In this document: positions 19,068 to 28,698 of the stretch, in pieces
Numbering within the stretch: the first letter of the stretch is position 1
Layout: the number at the start of each line of letters is the position of its first letter
Source of the DNA: Bacteroidaceae bacterium
Lineage (GTDB): Bacteria; Bacteroidota; Bacteroidia; Bacteroidales; Bacteroidaceae
Length of the DNA stretch: 64,000 bases
Direction of reading: 5' to 3'
NCBI GenBank assembly: GCA_900771425.1
Contig: CAAGNV010000065.1
Coordinates: forward strand, 1-64,000
Position numbers and translations under genes: made by a program
The notes under the pieces: generated by a model
Seen by the model: the letters and a program-made list of their open reading frames with translations, nothing else
Told to the model about the DNA's origin: nothing
Database searches by the model: none

Positions 19068-19247
19068 ATGGAATCACTACCACAGGACCCAATGATACTC
19101 ATGAGTGTCATCAACATGAAACTGCGCGACGAATACGACTCGCTCGACGCATTGTGCAACGACATGGACATCGACCGGCAAGTGCTCTGTCAACGCCTTG
19201 CCGATGCCGGATTTGAATATAGTGCCGAAGCAAATAAGTTCTGGTAA
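19068..19247 (+). CDS. DUF4250 domain-containing small protein
   Basis: A 59-residue protein, short enough to be missed by size filters. It begins MESLPQDPMILMSVINMKLR and continues through SLDALCNDMDIDR to an aromatic end (GFEYSAEANKFW). The LPxDPxxLxSxxNxKLRD pattern with a following short helix-turn-helix-like segment matches the DUF4250 family. The function is not known. The fold and size suggest a small DNA- or protein-binding helper. It is followed after 37 bp by the DUF4835 gene on the same strand. Confidence 0.85.
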   Translation: MESLPQDPMILMSVINMKLRDEYDSLDALCNDMDIDRQVLCQRLADAGFEYSAEANKFW

Positions 19248-19284
19248 GACTGGCTCTGCTACATCTAAACCTCACTGACTGGAT

Positions 19285-20190
19285 ATGAAACCACTCATAC
19301 TGACATTGTTTCTGCTGGCGTCGCTTACTCCGGTGCGCGCCCAGGAACTGAACTGCACGGTCAAGATCAATCACTCGAAGGTGCAGGGAACCAAGACCAG
19401 CGTGTTCGAGACGCTCGAGACGGTGCTCAACGAATTCATGAACAACCGTTCATGGACAGACCTCCAATTCAATAAGGAGGAACGCATCAACTGTTCGCTC
19501 AACATTACCGTCCAGAAATACGTAGAATCGGAACAGAGTTTCACTGGCGAGCTGCTGTTTCAGGTGACACGCCCTGTTTTCAACGCATCGTACTCTACTA
19601 CGGTATTCTCGATGCGCGACCCTTCGTTCAACTTCCATTATCAGGAACACGAACCACTGGAGTTCAATGAGACCTCGATGGACAACAACCTCACTGCCAT
19701 GCTCGCATACTATGCCTACTTGTTCATCGGGCTCGACCTCGACACGTTCTCACCACTCGGCGGAACGGAAGTCCTGCATAAGGTCGAGAACATCGTCAAC
19801 AACGCGCAGAGCCTGTCCGATGCCGGATGGAAAGCATTCGGCGACGACCGCAACCGCCATGCCATCATCAACGACTACATGGAATCATCGATGGAGCCGA
19901 TGCGTCAACTGATGTATAAGTATCACCGTCAGGGCCTCGACGAGATGGCACAGAACCCCGACCGCGGACGTGCCGCAGTGACCGAAGCCGTCGAGATGCT
20001 CAAAGAGGCACACACCAACAACTCGCTGTCGATGCTCCCGCAGATATTTACCGACTACAAGCGCGACGAACTCGTCAACATCTACCGTGGACACGGAACG
20101 GAGAACGAACGCAATTCCGTCTATGACATACTAACAAACCTCAATGCATCGCAGAGCAAGGAGTGGGATAAGATTAAGAAAAGCAACTGA
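19285..20190 (+). CDS. DUF4835-family exported protein
   Basis: A 301-residue protein with a type I signal peptide (MKPLILTLFLLASL, likely cleavage after PVRA at about residue 19), followed by QELNCTVKINHSKVQGT. It matches the pattern of Bacteroidetes DUF4835 proteins: an N-terminal beta-rich half with VFxMRDPSFNFHYQE, then a helical half beginning YYAYLFIGLDLDTFSPLGG. Probably periplasmic or outer-membrane associated. Molecular function is unknown. It may be transcribed with the DUF4250 gene and is followed by a hairpin and a strong terminator. Confidence 0.8.
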   Translation: MKPLILTLFLLASLTPVRAQELNCTVKINHSKVQGTKTSVFETLETVLNEFMNNRSWTDLQFNKEERINCSLNITVQKYVESEQSFTGELLFQVTRPVFNASYSTTVFSMRDPSFNFHYQEHEPLEFNETSMDNNLTAMLAYYAYLFIGLDLDTFSPLGGTEVLHKVENIVNNAQSLSDAGWKAFGDDRNRHAIINDYMESSMEPMRQLMYKYHRQGLDEMAQNPDRGRAAVTEAVEMLKEAHTNNSLSMLPQIFTDYKRDELVNIYRGHGTENERNSVYDILTNLNASQSKEWDKIKKSN

Positions 20191-20197
20191 TTACCCC

Positions 20198-20221
20198 ATG
20201 GCAGCACTCTTCTGCTGCCAT
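20198..20221 (+). other. Hairpin after the DUF4835 gene
   Basis: ATGGCAGCA, loop of 6, TGCTGCCAT: a perfect 9-bp stem 7 bp after the stop codon. It has no T tract and may protect the 3' end of the message. Confidence 0.5.
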
Positions 20222-20334
20222 AGTCAAGAGAAGAAGACAATAACCGCAAAACAGCATCTGGGCGTCCAGGATAAGTGATGAGAGTCTGCATTGTACTGGC
20301 AATCCGTACTACGCACGCCCTACCCCAATAACGA

Positions 20335-20383
20335 ACCCGACCGGTGATAAGACAAGCGTCCTATCACCGGTCGGGTCATTTTC
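20335..20383 (+). terminator. Terminator of the DUF4250-DUF4835 unit
   Basis: ACCCGACCGGTGATA (20335-20349) pairs perfectly with TATCACCGGTCGGGT (20362-20376), loop of 12, followed by CATTTTCT. It sits between convergent genes and may block transcription both ways. Confidence 0.8.
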
Positions 20384-20401
20384 TATTGATGTCATCAATG
20401 G

Positions 20402-23017
20402 TTACTCACCCATTGCCGGTTGTGCCACTGCAGCCTTGCGGTTGTTCCTTACCCACAACAAGCATGCAAGGACGAGAATGAACAAGAGTGCAATCTTGCA
20501 GATGTTGGCAATGGCCTCGGTCGTGGCAATACTCTGCGGACGGAACTCCATGTGCACGGTATGCTTGCCGGCCGGCATCTCCATTGCACGGAGTACGTAA
20601 TTGGCGCGTAGAATAGGTGCGTCGGTGCCGTCGATGGTTGCCACCCAGCCTGGATAATATATTTCGGAGAATACCACAAGTCCGCCTTTCGCACTGTTGA
20701 CTTCGTACTCGACCACGTCGCTTTCAAGCTTGGTCAGGCTGACGGTAGCGGTGCTGTCAGTGCCGACCTGTGCATTCTGCATCTTAAACTGCGATTGGTC
20801 GATGACTGCAGTCTGTCGCAGGTTGGTAGCCTTCAGTGCAGCGATTTCCTCGTTGGCATTGCTGACGTTCTTCACACTTCCGACAAACCATGCGTTGCCG
20901 TATGCAGTATTGTTCTCGATAGGGAGTTTCATGTCGCCCTGACCGCCCGGAAGCACGAACCAACGGGTGTTGAGCATGTTGATGACAGGGAATATGCTGT
21001 CGGCATCGATGGTCGTGAAGTCATAAACGGGATAACCGGCCTTGACCATCGCTGCGGTGTCGAGACGTGCTGTGCCGAGTGCCCGATAGACATCCTGCAT
21101 CTCTGGGACGAGACATTCCTCAACCAACTCCTGATAACGGCGCAGTTTGGCTGCATGATAGCCACCTACGCTGCTGAAGCAGTATGAGGTAGTATTGTCG
21201 TTGAATGTGCTGACAGCCATGTTGAGGACACGGTAGTCGCGGCCATCGCCCGACTTGCCAAGAATGATGTTTTCCCAGTCCTCGTTCTGATGCTTCACGA
21301 CTGACTGACGCTGATCAGGTCCGAACATGCCGTCGTTGAGATAGCGCTTGTTGACCTGCCACATATCTACCAGACAAACCGCAATCATCACGAAAGCAAG
21401 GAATGTGCCGTACTTCTGTTTCTTGTAAATGACCCAAAGCAACACGGCACCGATGGCAACGATGAAGAATGAGCGCCATGCGTCGGCAGTAAGCATAGCC
21501 TCGCGCATCCCGCTGATCGATGCAATTATGTTGTTGCCGAACGACTGGTCGAAATAGCCCTGACTTACATACTGGGCAATGGCTTCGCGGTCGTGAGTGC
21601 TGACGCAGTCACCGAACAGAGCCGTCGGCCACCATGCGAAGCACAGACAGCAGAAGGCGGTGATGCATACGCTGTACAGCATGGCACGGAACATTCGTCC
21701 GCGCTCCGACTGTATCTTACAGCGTTCAACGAATTCTTTCAGACCGAGCAGTGCAAGCAACGGGATGGTAAACTCAGCCACTACAAGTGCCGACGATACG
21801 GTGCGGAACTTGCTGTACATCGGTACATAATCAATGCAGAAGTCAGTGAACGGCATGAAGTTCTTGCCCCAAGCCAGCAGTATGGAAATGACGGTTGAGA
21901 TGAGAAGCGCCCACTTCAGCGGTGACTTCCACGAGAGTATGAACATCGAAAGCACGAACAACAGACATACAAGAGCACCTACATAAACCGGGCCGCTGGT
22001 ACCTGGCTGTTCGCCCCAGTACTGTGTAAACGCATCATAGATATGTGCATTCTGCAACTGAGCGTCGGCATGCTTCATTGCTGTATTGTCCATGCTCAGC
22101 GGAGCAGAGGCACCACCGTTGATGTTAGGAATGAGCAGCGACCAAGTCTCGGCCTTGCCATAACTCCACGCAGTGATGTAACTGCGCTCCAGTCCGCTGT
22201 CGGTCTGGTCTTCGACCTTTCCCTCCTTCACCAACTCGCTCTTGCCACGCATAGTGTCCTTCGAGTATTCGTATGTATGATAGAGGTTCGAGATGTTGAG
22301 ACCTACTGCAATCACTGCTGCCACTGCTACTGCTGCAGTGCCCTTCAGCCAAGAGGCGAAGTCCTTGCGGCGGATGGCATCGATGAGGAACGCAATGACC
22401 ATCAGCACCTCAGGCACGAGGAAGTAATAGGTCATCTGTACGTGGTTGCTCACGATCTGCCATGCAGCAAACAGTGCAGTCACCACACAGCCAGCCAGAT
22501 AGCGCTTGCGGTAACACATCACCACACCGGCTATGGTCGGCGGTATGTATGCCAAAGTCAGCACCTTCCAGATGTGGCCTGCGGCGATAATGATAAAGAA
22601 ATAACTTGAGAAAGCCCAGACGATTGCGCCCAATGCTGCCATCCACTGACGGAAATCAAATGCACGAAGCAGGATGTAGAATCCAAGCATCGAGATAAAA
22701 ATGTAGAACACGTAATCAGGCATCCAGAGATGATAAGCATCCTCGAGGTACGACAGAGTACGTGTAGAGTCGTAACTTGGAGCAATCTGATAAGTTGGCA
22801 TTCCGCCGAACACTCCGTTAATCCATCGCGGAGTCTCGCCGTCGTGGTTGTCACGATACTGATTGATTTCCACGCCCAGACCGTCGTTGGCGCCATGGTC
22901 GTGCTGAGTAAGTCGTCTGCCGTCAATGTCGGCAGGATAGAAGTAAGCCAATGCAATTACTGCAAAGAGTGCCACGCACACTATGTCGGGCAGGAATCGT
23001 TTTAAGTTCTTTATCAT
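20402..23017 (-). CDS. YfhO-family multi-spanning membrane protein
   Basis: An 871-residue inner-membrane protein. Many hydrophobic segments fill about residues 10-590, with the conserved luminal loop GVFGGMPTYQIAPSYDS near the N-terminus. A mixed soluble region and a last helix (about 835-855) close the protein. YfhO proteins are GT-C-like and linked to lipid-linked sugar transfer onto lipoteichoic acid in Bacillus. In Bacteroidetes the acceptor is unknown, so a role in glycosylating cell-envelope polymers or proteins is inference. It stands alone: the GH127 gene lies 254 bp upstream with only low-complexity DNA between. Confidence 0.85.
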   Translation of the reverse strand: MIKNLKRFLPDIVCVALFAVIALAYFYPADIDGRRLTQHDHGANDGLGVEINQYRDNHDGETPRWINGVFGGMPTYQIAPSYDSTRTLSYLEDAYHLWMPDYVFYIFISMLGFYILLRAFDFRQWMAALGAIVWAFSSYFFIIIAAGHIWKVLTLAYIPPTIAGVVMCYRKRYLAGCVVTALFAAWQIVSNHVQMTYYFLVPEVLMVIAFLIDAIRRKDFASWLKGTAAVAVAAVIAVGLNISNLYHTYEYSKDTMRGKSELVKEGKVEDQTDSGLERSYITAWSYGKAETWSLLIPNINGGASAPLSMDNTAMKHADAQLQNAHIYDAFTQYWGEQPGTSGPVYVGALVCLLFVLSMFILSWKSPLKWALLISTVISILLAWGKNFMPFTDFCIDYVPMYSKFRTVSSALVVAEFTIPLLALLGLKEFVERCKIQSERGRMFRAMLYSVCITAFCCLCFAWWPTALFGDCVSTHDREAIAQYVSQGYFDQSFGNNIIASISGMREAMLTADAWRSFFIVAIGAVLLWVIYKKQKYGTFLAFVMIAVCLVDMWQVNKRYLNDGMFGPDQRQSVVKHQNEDWENIILGKSGDGRDYRVLNMAVSTFNDNTTSYCFSSVGGYHAAKLRRYQELVEECLVPEMQDVYRALGTARLDTAAMVKAGYPVYDFTTIDADSIFPVINMLNTRWFVLPGGQGDMKLPIENNTAYGNAWFVGSVKNVSNANEEIAALKATNLRQTAVIDQSQFKMQNAQVGTDSTATVSLTKLESDVVEYEVNSAKGGLVVFSEIYYPGWVATIDGTDAPILRANYVLRAMEMPAGKHTVHMEFRPQSIATTEAIANICKIALLFILVLACLLWVRNNRKAAVAQPAMGE

Positions 23018-23271
23018 TTTTATTTGTTAATTATTTAACTCTCGCAAGCTTCGCTTTTGCTCAGTTTTGTTAGTAGTTTTGGAGTTTTGGAGTTAAGTAG
23101 TTCTTCTGCAGGCAAGCTGCGAAGCGGTAAACCGAGCGAAGTAGAAGTATGACTTCATGAATCTTTGCTCTTTACTGTTGATTTGCAGATTCTGCCACAT
23201 CAATTCTACTTACCTACTGTCTTCTGACTACTTTTCTAATTAAAGTTGAGCCCCAGCGAGACTTGTATTTA
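23018..23271. other. Low-complexity spacer between GH127 and yfhO genes
   Basis: No gene. It holds short direct repeats such as TTTTGGAGTTTTGGAGTT near 23070-23093, and an imperfect palindromic stretch with AAGCTGCGAAGCGG near 23120. I see no full TAnnTTTG promoter or T-tailed hairpin here. Confidence 0.4.
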
Positions 23272-25815
23272 TTATTTATTGTCTTTTGCCTGGCCTTCCT
23301 TCAACAGGCGAACCAGATAAAGACCTGGGCAGATGGAGTTGTCCTCTGCCTTCAGTTGGAAGACGAGTCTTGACTTGAGATTGCCCTTGCTGTCTTTGAG
23401 CAGTTCGTCAGGTATCGGTGTCTCTACGTTGTAGAACCCGTTTTCTGAAGGATTGTATCTTGGCGGTATCCTGAATGTCTCGAGTTTCTGGCCGTCGATG
23501 TAAATGCTACCTACACGACCACGGTCAGCAGTGGTGAAACGACACATTACAGAGAGTCCCGACTTGATGTTCTTGGTGTTGTAGAGCGCATACTGGATGT
23601 AACCTCCGACCTGTGCATCACGGTAGAACTCGCCGTTGTAGCTGCCCTTGGTCGAGCCGTCGGAGTATGTTGCCTCATGTCCTGCCTCGCTCTGCTGCTC
23701 GCCGGTACCTACGAAGTCAATGGTACGTTCCTCGAGTTCAGCCTTTGCTGCCTCTTGCTTGCCGAGGTCGCTCTCTTCGTATTCTGCCTTTGTCTGCTGA
23801 TACCAGTAAATGACATAGCGGGTGTGGTGGGTATCGAAGAACGGACGCAGCGTCAGTGACTTCTTCGATTCGAAGAGTGAGCCTGCAGGCACGAACTGCG
23901 GTGCCTTGATGGTGAAGGTGAGTCCGTCGGCTGAACTGTCTGTGTTATCTTTGCTGACGAGACCGAGCACATCGTTGCGGTCACAAATGAGCAACGGCGA
24001 CGAGTTGATGTTCTTTTGGGTTCCGCGCACGCCAGGCGAGTGGTCCATACGTCCTTCGCCTGCATATTCGTTCTGGAGGTCCTTGAGTTCGGTGTCGCCG
24101 GCAAGGAGGATTGGTCCGTACTTGAATGCCACATAGTTGTTCAGTCCTGGGCATTCCTCCAGACGCAGTGACATAGGTAGTTCGACATCGATGACATCGC
24201 CCTTCTTCCATTTATAGGTCAGATGCATGTAGCCGTCGGCAATGGTACCTTCGGCCGGCTGGCCATTGACCTTGATACCATAGCCGGCACCTGCCCAACT
24301 TGGTCGGCGGACGGCAATGGTGTATTTGCCGCTTTTGTTGACTGTCAGGCGCGACTTCTGTTCGTAAGGGAACTGAGTGTCCTGACGGATGGCGAACTGC
24401 TCGCTTTTGAGTTCGGTAGGCATGAAGAGGTTGACATACAGAGTGGTGCCAGCCCATGTATAAGCGAAGTGTGCGTACTTGCTATGGTTTTCCATGCCGG
24501 TACCGACGCAGCACCACATACCCTGATTTACCTTTGAGTAAATCTTATAGCCCTGTGGGCGCAGTGTGGTGAAATACACATAGCCTCCGGTCGATGGGTC
24601 CTGTGTCGAGAGTATGTGATTATACATCGTACCTTCGTAGAAGTCGGCATAGCGTGAGTCATGTGTTGCGTCGAAGAGGTCTTCGGAGAGTTTCAGCATG
24701 TTGTTGCTGTTACATGTCTCAGGACCATCGGGCTGGGATATGTAACTGTCGTAGTTCGACTGGTTGAGGAAGTGCTCGTTCACGCTGTTTCCACCTATGC
24801 AGACGGTGCGGTTGTCGGTCACGTCCTTCCAGAAGTTGAGTGCTGCCGTGTGGTATTCGTCGGCTGTGTCGTCGAGTTGTGCTATACGTTCGAAACCGAT
24901 GTACTTAGGCACCTGAGTGTTGGCATGACGGTTGTTGAGGAAGGTGGTGTTGAGTTGCTGCATGCCTTCGACCATGCCTCGGTGACTGTATTTCTTTGCT
25001 GCCTCGAGGTATTTCGCGTCGTTGAAAATGGCATAGGCATCAGCGAGTGTCTCGTTCACGCCTCCGTGCTCGCTGTTGAGCACGCTCTGCATGGTCTTCT
25101 CGTCGAGTTTGCTGACAAGTTCGACGTGCCAGTCGCACAGTTGACGGTACATGTCCTTTGCTGTCTCGTTGCCGGCATAGACATAGGCGTCGCGCAGTCC
25201 GGCAAGCACCTTATGCTGGCAATAGAACGGAACCCAGCCGCCACGACGGTAGAATGGGTTGGCATCGCCAGCATACAGTGCCTTCCACACGTCGCGGATA
25301 GGCTGACCGCCGATGAAGCCCCTGAGTCCTTCGGTGTTGTCCTTATAGGCATCCTGACAATCCTTCATGATGGCAAGGCAATAGTCGAGCCGTGCCATGA
25401 GTTTAGCGCAGATGTCCTGAGTATCGGACAGCGGACTTGGGTTATACAGTGCTGCATAAGCCAGGGCCAAGGCACTGATGTAGTGGCCACCCACGTGACC
25501 TTCGAGAGTCCAGTCGGGTTGTCCCCAGTTGCCGAATGACGGGTGGTTGACGAGCCAGTTATAGTATTTGCTGCCTGGTTGTCTGTCGAGTTCTGCCTCA
25601 CGTACGAACGGTGCCATGAGTCGGTCGGCATCGTAGTCGAGGAGCAAGTCGGCATTGAGCAGGGTTGAAGTCTTGATGTCGCCGTCGAGCAGCGTGACAT
25701 CTGTCAGATTGAAGTGCTGCGGATAGAGTTCCGCCTGTGCTAAGGTCTGTTGCGGGCATACGGTTGCTGTAATCAGTGCCAGCGCAATGCCTGAATGTTT
25801 GAGTTGTCGGTTCAT
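23272..25815 (-). CDS. GH127 family glycoside hydrolase, probable beta-L-arabinofuranosidase
   Basis: An 847-residue exported enzyme with a signal peptide (about 1-27, cleavage near TLAQA). The GH127 (DUF1680) barrel spans about 35-600. The zinc and nucleophile site is complete: E366 and C368 in PETC, then C435 and C436 in MWCCVGTGMEN. E347 in GGNSVNEHF is the probable acid/base. By analogy with HypBA1 it would release beta-L-arabinofuranose from plant or host glycans. The exact linkage is inference. A C-terminal beta domain (about 690-840) with GGYIQYALYN looks like a DUF6805-type or carbohydrate-binding module. It is an orphan: no SusCD pair or regulator adjoins. It starts 34 bp after panB. 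Confidence 0.88.
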   Translation of the reverse strand: MNRQLKHSGIALALITATVCPQQTLAQAELYPQHFNLTDVTLLDGDIKTSTLLNADLLLDYDADRLMAPFVREAELDRQPGSKYYNWLVNHPSFGNWGQPDWTLEGHVGGHYISALALAYAALYNPSPLSDTQDICAKLMARLDYCLAIMKDCQDAYKDNTEGLRGFIGGQPIRDVWKALYAGDANPFYRRGGWVPFYCQHKVLAGLRDAYVYAGNETAKDMYRQLCDWHVELVSKLDEKTMQSVLNSEHGGVNETLADAYAIFNDAKYLEAAKKYSHRGMVEGMQQLNTTFLNNRHANTQVPKYIGFERIAQLDDTADEYHTAALNFWKDVTDNRTVCIGGNSVNEHFLNQSNYDSYISQPDGPETCNSNNMLKLSEDLFDATHDSRYADFYEGTMYNHILSTQDPSTGGYVYFTTLRPQGYKIYSKVNQGMWCCVGTGMENHSKYAHFAYTWAGTTLYVNLFMPTELKSEQFAIRQDTQFPYEQKSRLTVNKSGKYTIAVRRPSWAGAGYGIKVNGQPAEGTIADGYMHLTYKWKKGDVIDVELPMSLRLEECPGLNNYVAFKYGPILLAGDTELKDLQNEYAGEGRMDHSPGVRGTQKNINSSPLLICDRNDVLGLVSKDNTDSSADGLTFTIKAPQFVPAGSLFESKKSLTLRPFFDTHHTRYVIYWYQQTKAEYEESDLGKQEAAKAELEERTIDFVGTGEQQSEAGHEATYSDGSTKGSYNGEFYRDAQVGGYIQYALYNTKNIKSGLSVMCRFTTADRGRVGSIYIDGQKLETFRIPPRYNPSENGFYNVETPIPDELLKDSKGNLKSRLVFQLKAEDNSICPGLYLVRLLKEGQAKDNK

Positions 25816-25849
25816 AATAGTCGGAATAATAGTTTATAGTATTTATGCC

Positions 25850-26665
25850 TTAGTAACGCTCGTTCTCGTTAGGGAAGTCACACGACTTGACGTCGGTGAT
25901 GTAGTTGCCGATGGCCTCGGTCATGATGCTGTTGAGGTCGGCATATCGGCGCAGGAACTTAGGCGAGAAGTCCTTTGTCATGCCCAGCATGTCGGCGATG
26001 ACGAGTACCTGTCCGTCGCATGGTCCGGCTCCGATGCCGATGACCGGTATGCGCAGTTCGCTGCATACGCGTGCTGCGAGTGCTGCCGGAATCTTTTCGA
26101 GCACGATGGCAAAGCAGCCTGCATCCTGGAGTGCATGGGCATCGCTAACGAGTTTCTCGGCTTCGGCCTCTTCGCGGGCACGGACGGTGTAAGTGCCGAA
26201 TTTATTGATGCTCTGAGGCGTGAGTCCGAGGTGTCCCATAACAGGAATACCTGCGTCGAGAATCTTCTTGACCGTATCGATGATTTCGACACCTCCTTCG
26301 AGCTTGAGGGCGTCGCAGTGGCTCTCCTTCATGATGCGGATGGCGTTGGTTACGCCTTCGGTTGGGTTGACCTGATATGTGCCGAACGGCATGTCGCATA
26401 CGACGAGTGCTCGCTTTGTGGCACGAACTACTGCTTTTGCGTGATAGATCATCTGATCGAGCGTGATTGGCAGCGTGGTGATGTTACCGGCCATGACGTT
26501 CGATGCCGAGTCGCCGACGAGGATGATGTCCATGCCGGCTGTATCGACAATCTGTGCCGTGGTGTAATCGTATGAGGTGAGCATGGCAATCTTCTTGCCT
26601 TCCTGCTTCATCTGAATAAGTCTGAGGGTCGTGACCTTACGTTGGTCATCTACTAAATATGCCAT
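25850..26665 (-). CDS. panB: 3-methyl-2-oxobutanoate hydroxymethyltransferase
   Basis: A 271-residue first enzyme of pantothenate synthesis. It transfers a hydroxymethyl group from methylene-THF to alpha-ketoisovalerate to make ketopantoate. The TIM-barrel motifs are intact: [25 protein letters not shown] near residues 29-53 (metal-binding Asp), [16 protein letters not shown] and PVIGIGAG. Length is normal. panC and panD are not in the window. It is followed by GH127 after 34 bp, an odd partner that probably reflects chance adjacency. Confidence 0.96.
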   Translation of the reverse strand: MAYLVDDQRKVTTLRLIQMKQEGKKIAMLTSYDYTTAQIVDTAGMDIILVGDSASNVMAGNITTLPITLDQMIYHAKAVVRATKRALVVCDMPFGTYQVNPTEGVTNAIRIMKESHCDALKLEGGVEIIDTVKKILDAGIPVMGHLGLTPQSINKFGTYTVRAREEAEAEKLVSDAHALQDAGCFAIVLEKIPAALAARVCSELRIPVIGIGAGPCDGQVLVIADMLGMTKDFSPKFLRRYADLNSIMTEAIGNYITDVKSCDFPNENERY

Positions 26666-26717
26666 AATATCGATTGGTTTTAGTTGATTATCGTGAAGTG
26701 ATTTGGGCTCATAGGCC

Positions 26718-26762
26718 TTATTAATCTTATTAGTCTTATTAGCCCTATTAGTCCCATTGGTC
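26718..26762. repeat. Degenerate 9-bp tandem repeat
   Basis: Five 9-bp units based on TTATTAGTC: TTATTAATC, TTATTAGTC, TTATTAGCC, CTATTAGTC and CCATTGGTC. It lies between walJ and panB on the transcript side of both. It looks like slippage-derived low-complexity DNA. Confidence 0.8.
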
Positions 26763-26768
26763 CTATAC

Positions 26769-27581
26769 CTACGCCATCACAAACGGTCCGGTAGGCAGCA
26801 GGCGTCGCAGCACGTCGAGCTGGAAGTCCTTGCCGGCAATGATGCCGTATGAGCGGAGATGGAACTCAATGGTCTTGCGTGCCAGTTCCGGATGGTTGTT
26901 CTCCTCGCTGAGGTGGCAGAGCCACACGTGGCTGAGTCCTTCGTGGAAGTTCTGGGCAAGTGCCTCGGCCGTCTGATGGTTGCTGAGATGACCGGTGCCG
27001 CTGGCGATACGGTCCTTCAGTATCTGCGGATATTTGCCGTTACGCAACATCTCCTCATCGTAATTGGCTTCGATGACGAGGTAGTTTGCCTTGAGGATGT
27101 TCTCCTGTACCTCTTCGGTCGGAGAACCCACATCGGTCATGATGCAGAACGTGCGGTCGTCCATCTCGATGCGGTAGCCCATATTCTCGGTAGAGTCGTG
27201 AGGAATAGGGAACGGCGTGATGGTGAACGGACCGACGGTAAACGGTTCGTCGGAAACGACACAGTGGCGGTTGATGACTTCCACCTTCTTTATCGTATGC
27301 ATGTTACGGCGGATGCCCTCGTGGATGGGCTCGGTCGTGAACACCGGCAAGTTGAGTTCCTGGCTGACATAACCGGCAGCCTTGACATGGTCGGCATGGT
27401 CGTGCGTGATGATGAGCGCCCTGATCGACGTCGTAGCAATGCCGTATTCCTTGAAATAACGCTTGAGCCTACGTATGCCAATGCCGGCATCGATGAGGAT
27501 GGCATCCCCACCGTAACCGAGGTAATAGCAGTTGCCGCTGCTACCACTTCCGAATGATATGAATTTCAGTTCCTGCGTCAT
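26769..27581 (-). CDS. WalJ/YycJ-like MBL-fold metallo-hydrolase
   Basis: A 270-residue metallo-beta-lactamase-fold protein. The metal motif THDHADH is at about 59-65 and the fold starts [12 protein letters not shown]. Further ligands are [15 protein letters not shown] and GTGHLSNHQ (about 197-205). The family includes WalJ (YycJ), a DNA 5'-exonuclease-like protein linked to cell division and mismatch processing in Firmicutes. The role in Bacteroidetes is not established. It is transcribed from a TATCTTTG promoter directly upstream, divergently from the DUF4923 gene. Confidence 0.88.
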   Translation of the reverse strand: MTQELKFISFGSGSSGNCYYLGYGGDAILIDAGIGIRRLKRYFKEYGIATTSIRALIITHDHADHVKAAGYVSQELNLPVFTTEPIHEGIRRNMHTIKKVEVINRHCVVSDEPFTVGPFTITPFPIPHDSTENMGYRIEMDDRTFCIMTDVGSPTEEVQENILKANYLVIEANYDEEMLRNGKYPQILKDRIASGTGHLSNHQTAEALAQNFHEGLSHVWLCHLSEENNHPELARKTIEFHLRSYGIIAGKDFQLDVLRRLLPTGPFVMA

Positions 27582-27613
27582 TGGTTATGACCCGTTTCGT
27601 TTACTTCAAGCGA

Positions 27614-27621
27614 CAAAGATA
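27614..27621 (-). promoter_or_regulatory. -7 element of the MBL hydrolase gene
   Basis: TATCTTTG on the minus strand, 32 bp before the start codon. The -33 region falls in a (GTGAAAA)3 run at 27632-27652 and lacks a clear TTTG. Confidence 0.55.
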
Positions 27622-27737
27622 CGAAATATAAGTGAAAAGTGAAAAGTGAAAAGTAAAAAATAACCTTCTTCAACGACTAAATGATGGCAATCAGGCATGA
27701 TTTACACATAACTCAGCAGAAATTAACAATTATTTCG

Positions 27738-27745
27738 TATCTTTG
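27738..27745 (+). promoter_or_regulatory. -7 element of the DUF4923 lipoprotein gene
   Basis: TATCTTTG on the plus strand, 40 bp before the start codon. No clear TTTG at -33. It is divergent from the MBL hydrolase promoter about 120 bp away. Confidence 0.55.
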
Positions 27746-27785
27746 CCAACGATAATTCATCAACCAACAAAACAACAAGAAAAAC

Positions 27786-28493
27786 ATGAAAACAAAGCAT
27801 TTCCTTGCTATCTCCGCTCTCACTTGCGGAGCGCTACTCACAAGCTGCGGTTCAGGTCTCATGGGCGGCACTAACGGAATGGGCACTGCCCCACAGTCAC
27901 AAGGCATGACAAACAACGCCGGCGCAAGCGTACTCGGCGCACTGCTCTCAGGTGCCACCGGCAACAGCATGACCGGTGACCTGCTCACTGGTGTCATCGG
28001 TATGCTCACAGGAGGCGCAACCATGTCGCAGTCAGTAGTCGGCACATGGGTGTACAACGAACCATCAGTAGAATTTGAGAGCCAGAACCTGTTGGCACAA
28101 GCCGGCGGTGCAGTTGCAAGCAACCAACTGAAGCAGAAACTCAGTCCTTACTACGAGAAACTCGGCATCAAGCCAGGAGCAGTTGCCATCCAGTTCAACC
28201 AAGACAACACATGTATCATTCAGATTGGCAACAAGACCATGCCTGCCAACTATTCTTACGATCCATCAGGCCACAAGCTGCAGATTACAGGTCAGAACCT
28301 CGGACTGTCACTCGGCACAGCATACGCAACAGTCAGCGGCAACCAGATGTCAATCACGTTCGACTCAAGCAAGGTACTCGGTGCAGCACAGTCACTCGCT
28401 TCAAAGTCAGGCAACAGCACGCTCAGTTCCATCTCAGAACTCTCGAAGGCATTCACCGGCATGAAGACCGGCTTCCTCTTCACAAAGCAATAA
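27786..28493 (+). CDS. DUF4923-family lipoprotein
   Basis: A 235-residue putative lipoprotein. The signal ends in a lipobox LTSC with Cys21, followed by a Gly/Met-rich stretch (about 22-80). From VVGTWVYNEPSVEFES onward it has a lipocalin-like beta pattern (GTW, then repeated strands with NTCIIQIG and SYDPSGHKLQITG) that fits DUF4923. It probably faces the periplasm or cell surface. Function is unknown. It has its own promoter and a strong T-tailed terminator 26 bp after the stop. Confidence 0.85.
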   Translation: MKTKHFLAISALTCGALLTSCGSGLMGGTNGMGTAPQSQGMTNNAGASVLGALLSGATGNSMTGDLLTGVIGMLTGGATMSQSVVGTWVYNEPSVEFESQNLLAQAGGAVASNQLKQKLSPYYEKLGIKPGAVAIQFNQDNTCIIQIGNKTMPANYSYDPSGHKLQITGQNLGLSLGTAYATVSGNQMSITFDSSKVLGAAQSLASKSGNSTLSSISELSKAFTGMKTGFLFTKQ

Positions 28494-28519
28494 TCGCCGA
28501 TAACCGACACACTATACCT

Positions 28520-28559
28520 ACTGACGCAGGCAGTCCATCTGTCTGCGTCAGTGTTTTTT
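28520..28559 (+). terminator. Terminator of the DUF4923 gene
   Basis: ACTGACGCAGgcAG pairs with CTgTCTGCGTCAGT around a 5-nt loop, followed by six T (28554-28559). Confidence 0.9.
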
Positions 28560-28698
28560 ACGCCGGCACTGACGACCGTTGCGGCAAGCAGCAACAAACC
28601 ACGAGACGGGGTACCACGGGGAATTGGCAAGAAAGAAGAAAACAACTGCACAAGCATTGCCCACATTCCACCGAACATCCCCATTGCTTATTACCACA

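Noticed and set aside
26718..26762. 9-bp tandem repeat as a regulatory iteron
   Set aside because: Units drift progressively and lack palindromes; simple slippage is the easier explanation.
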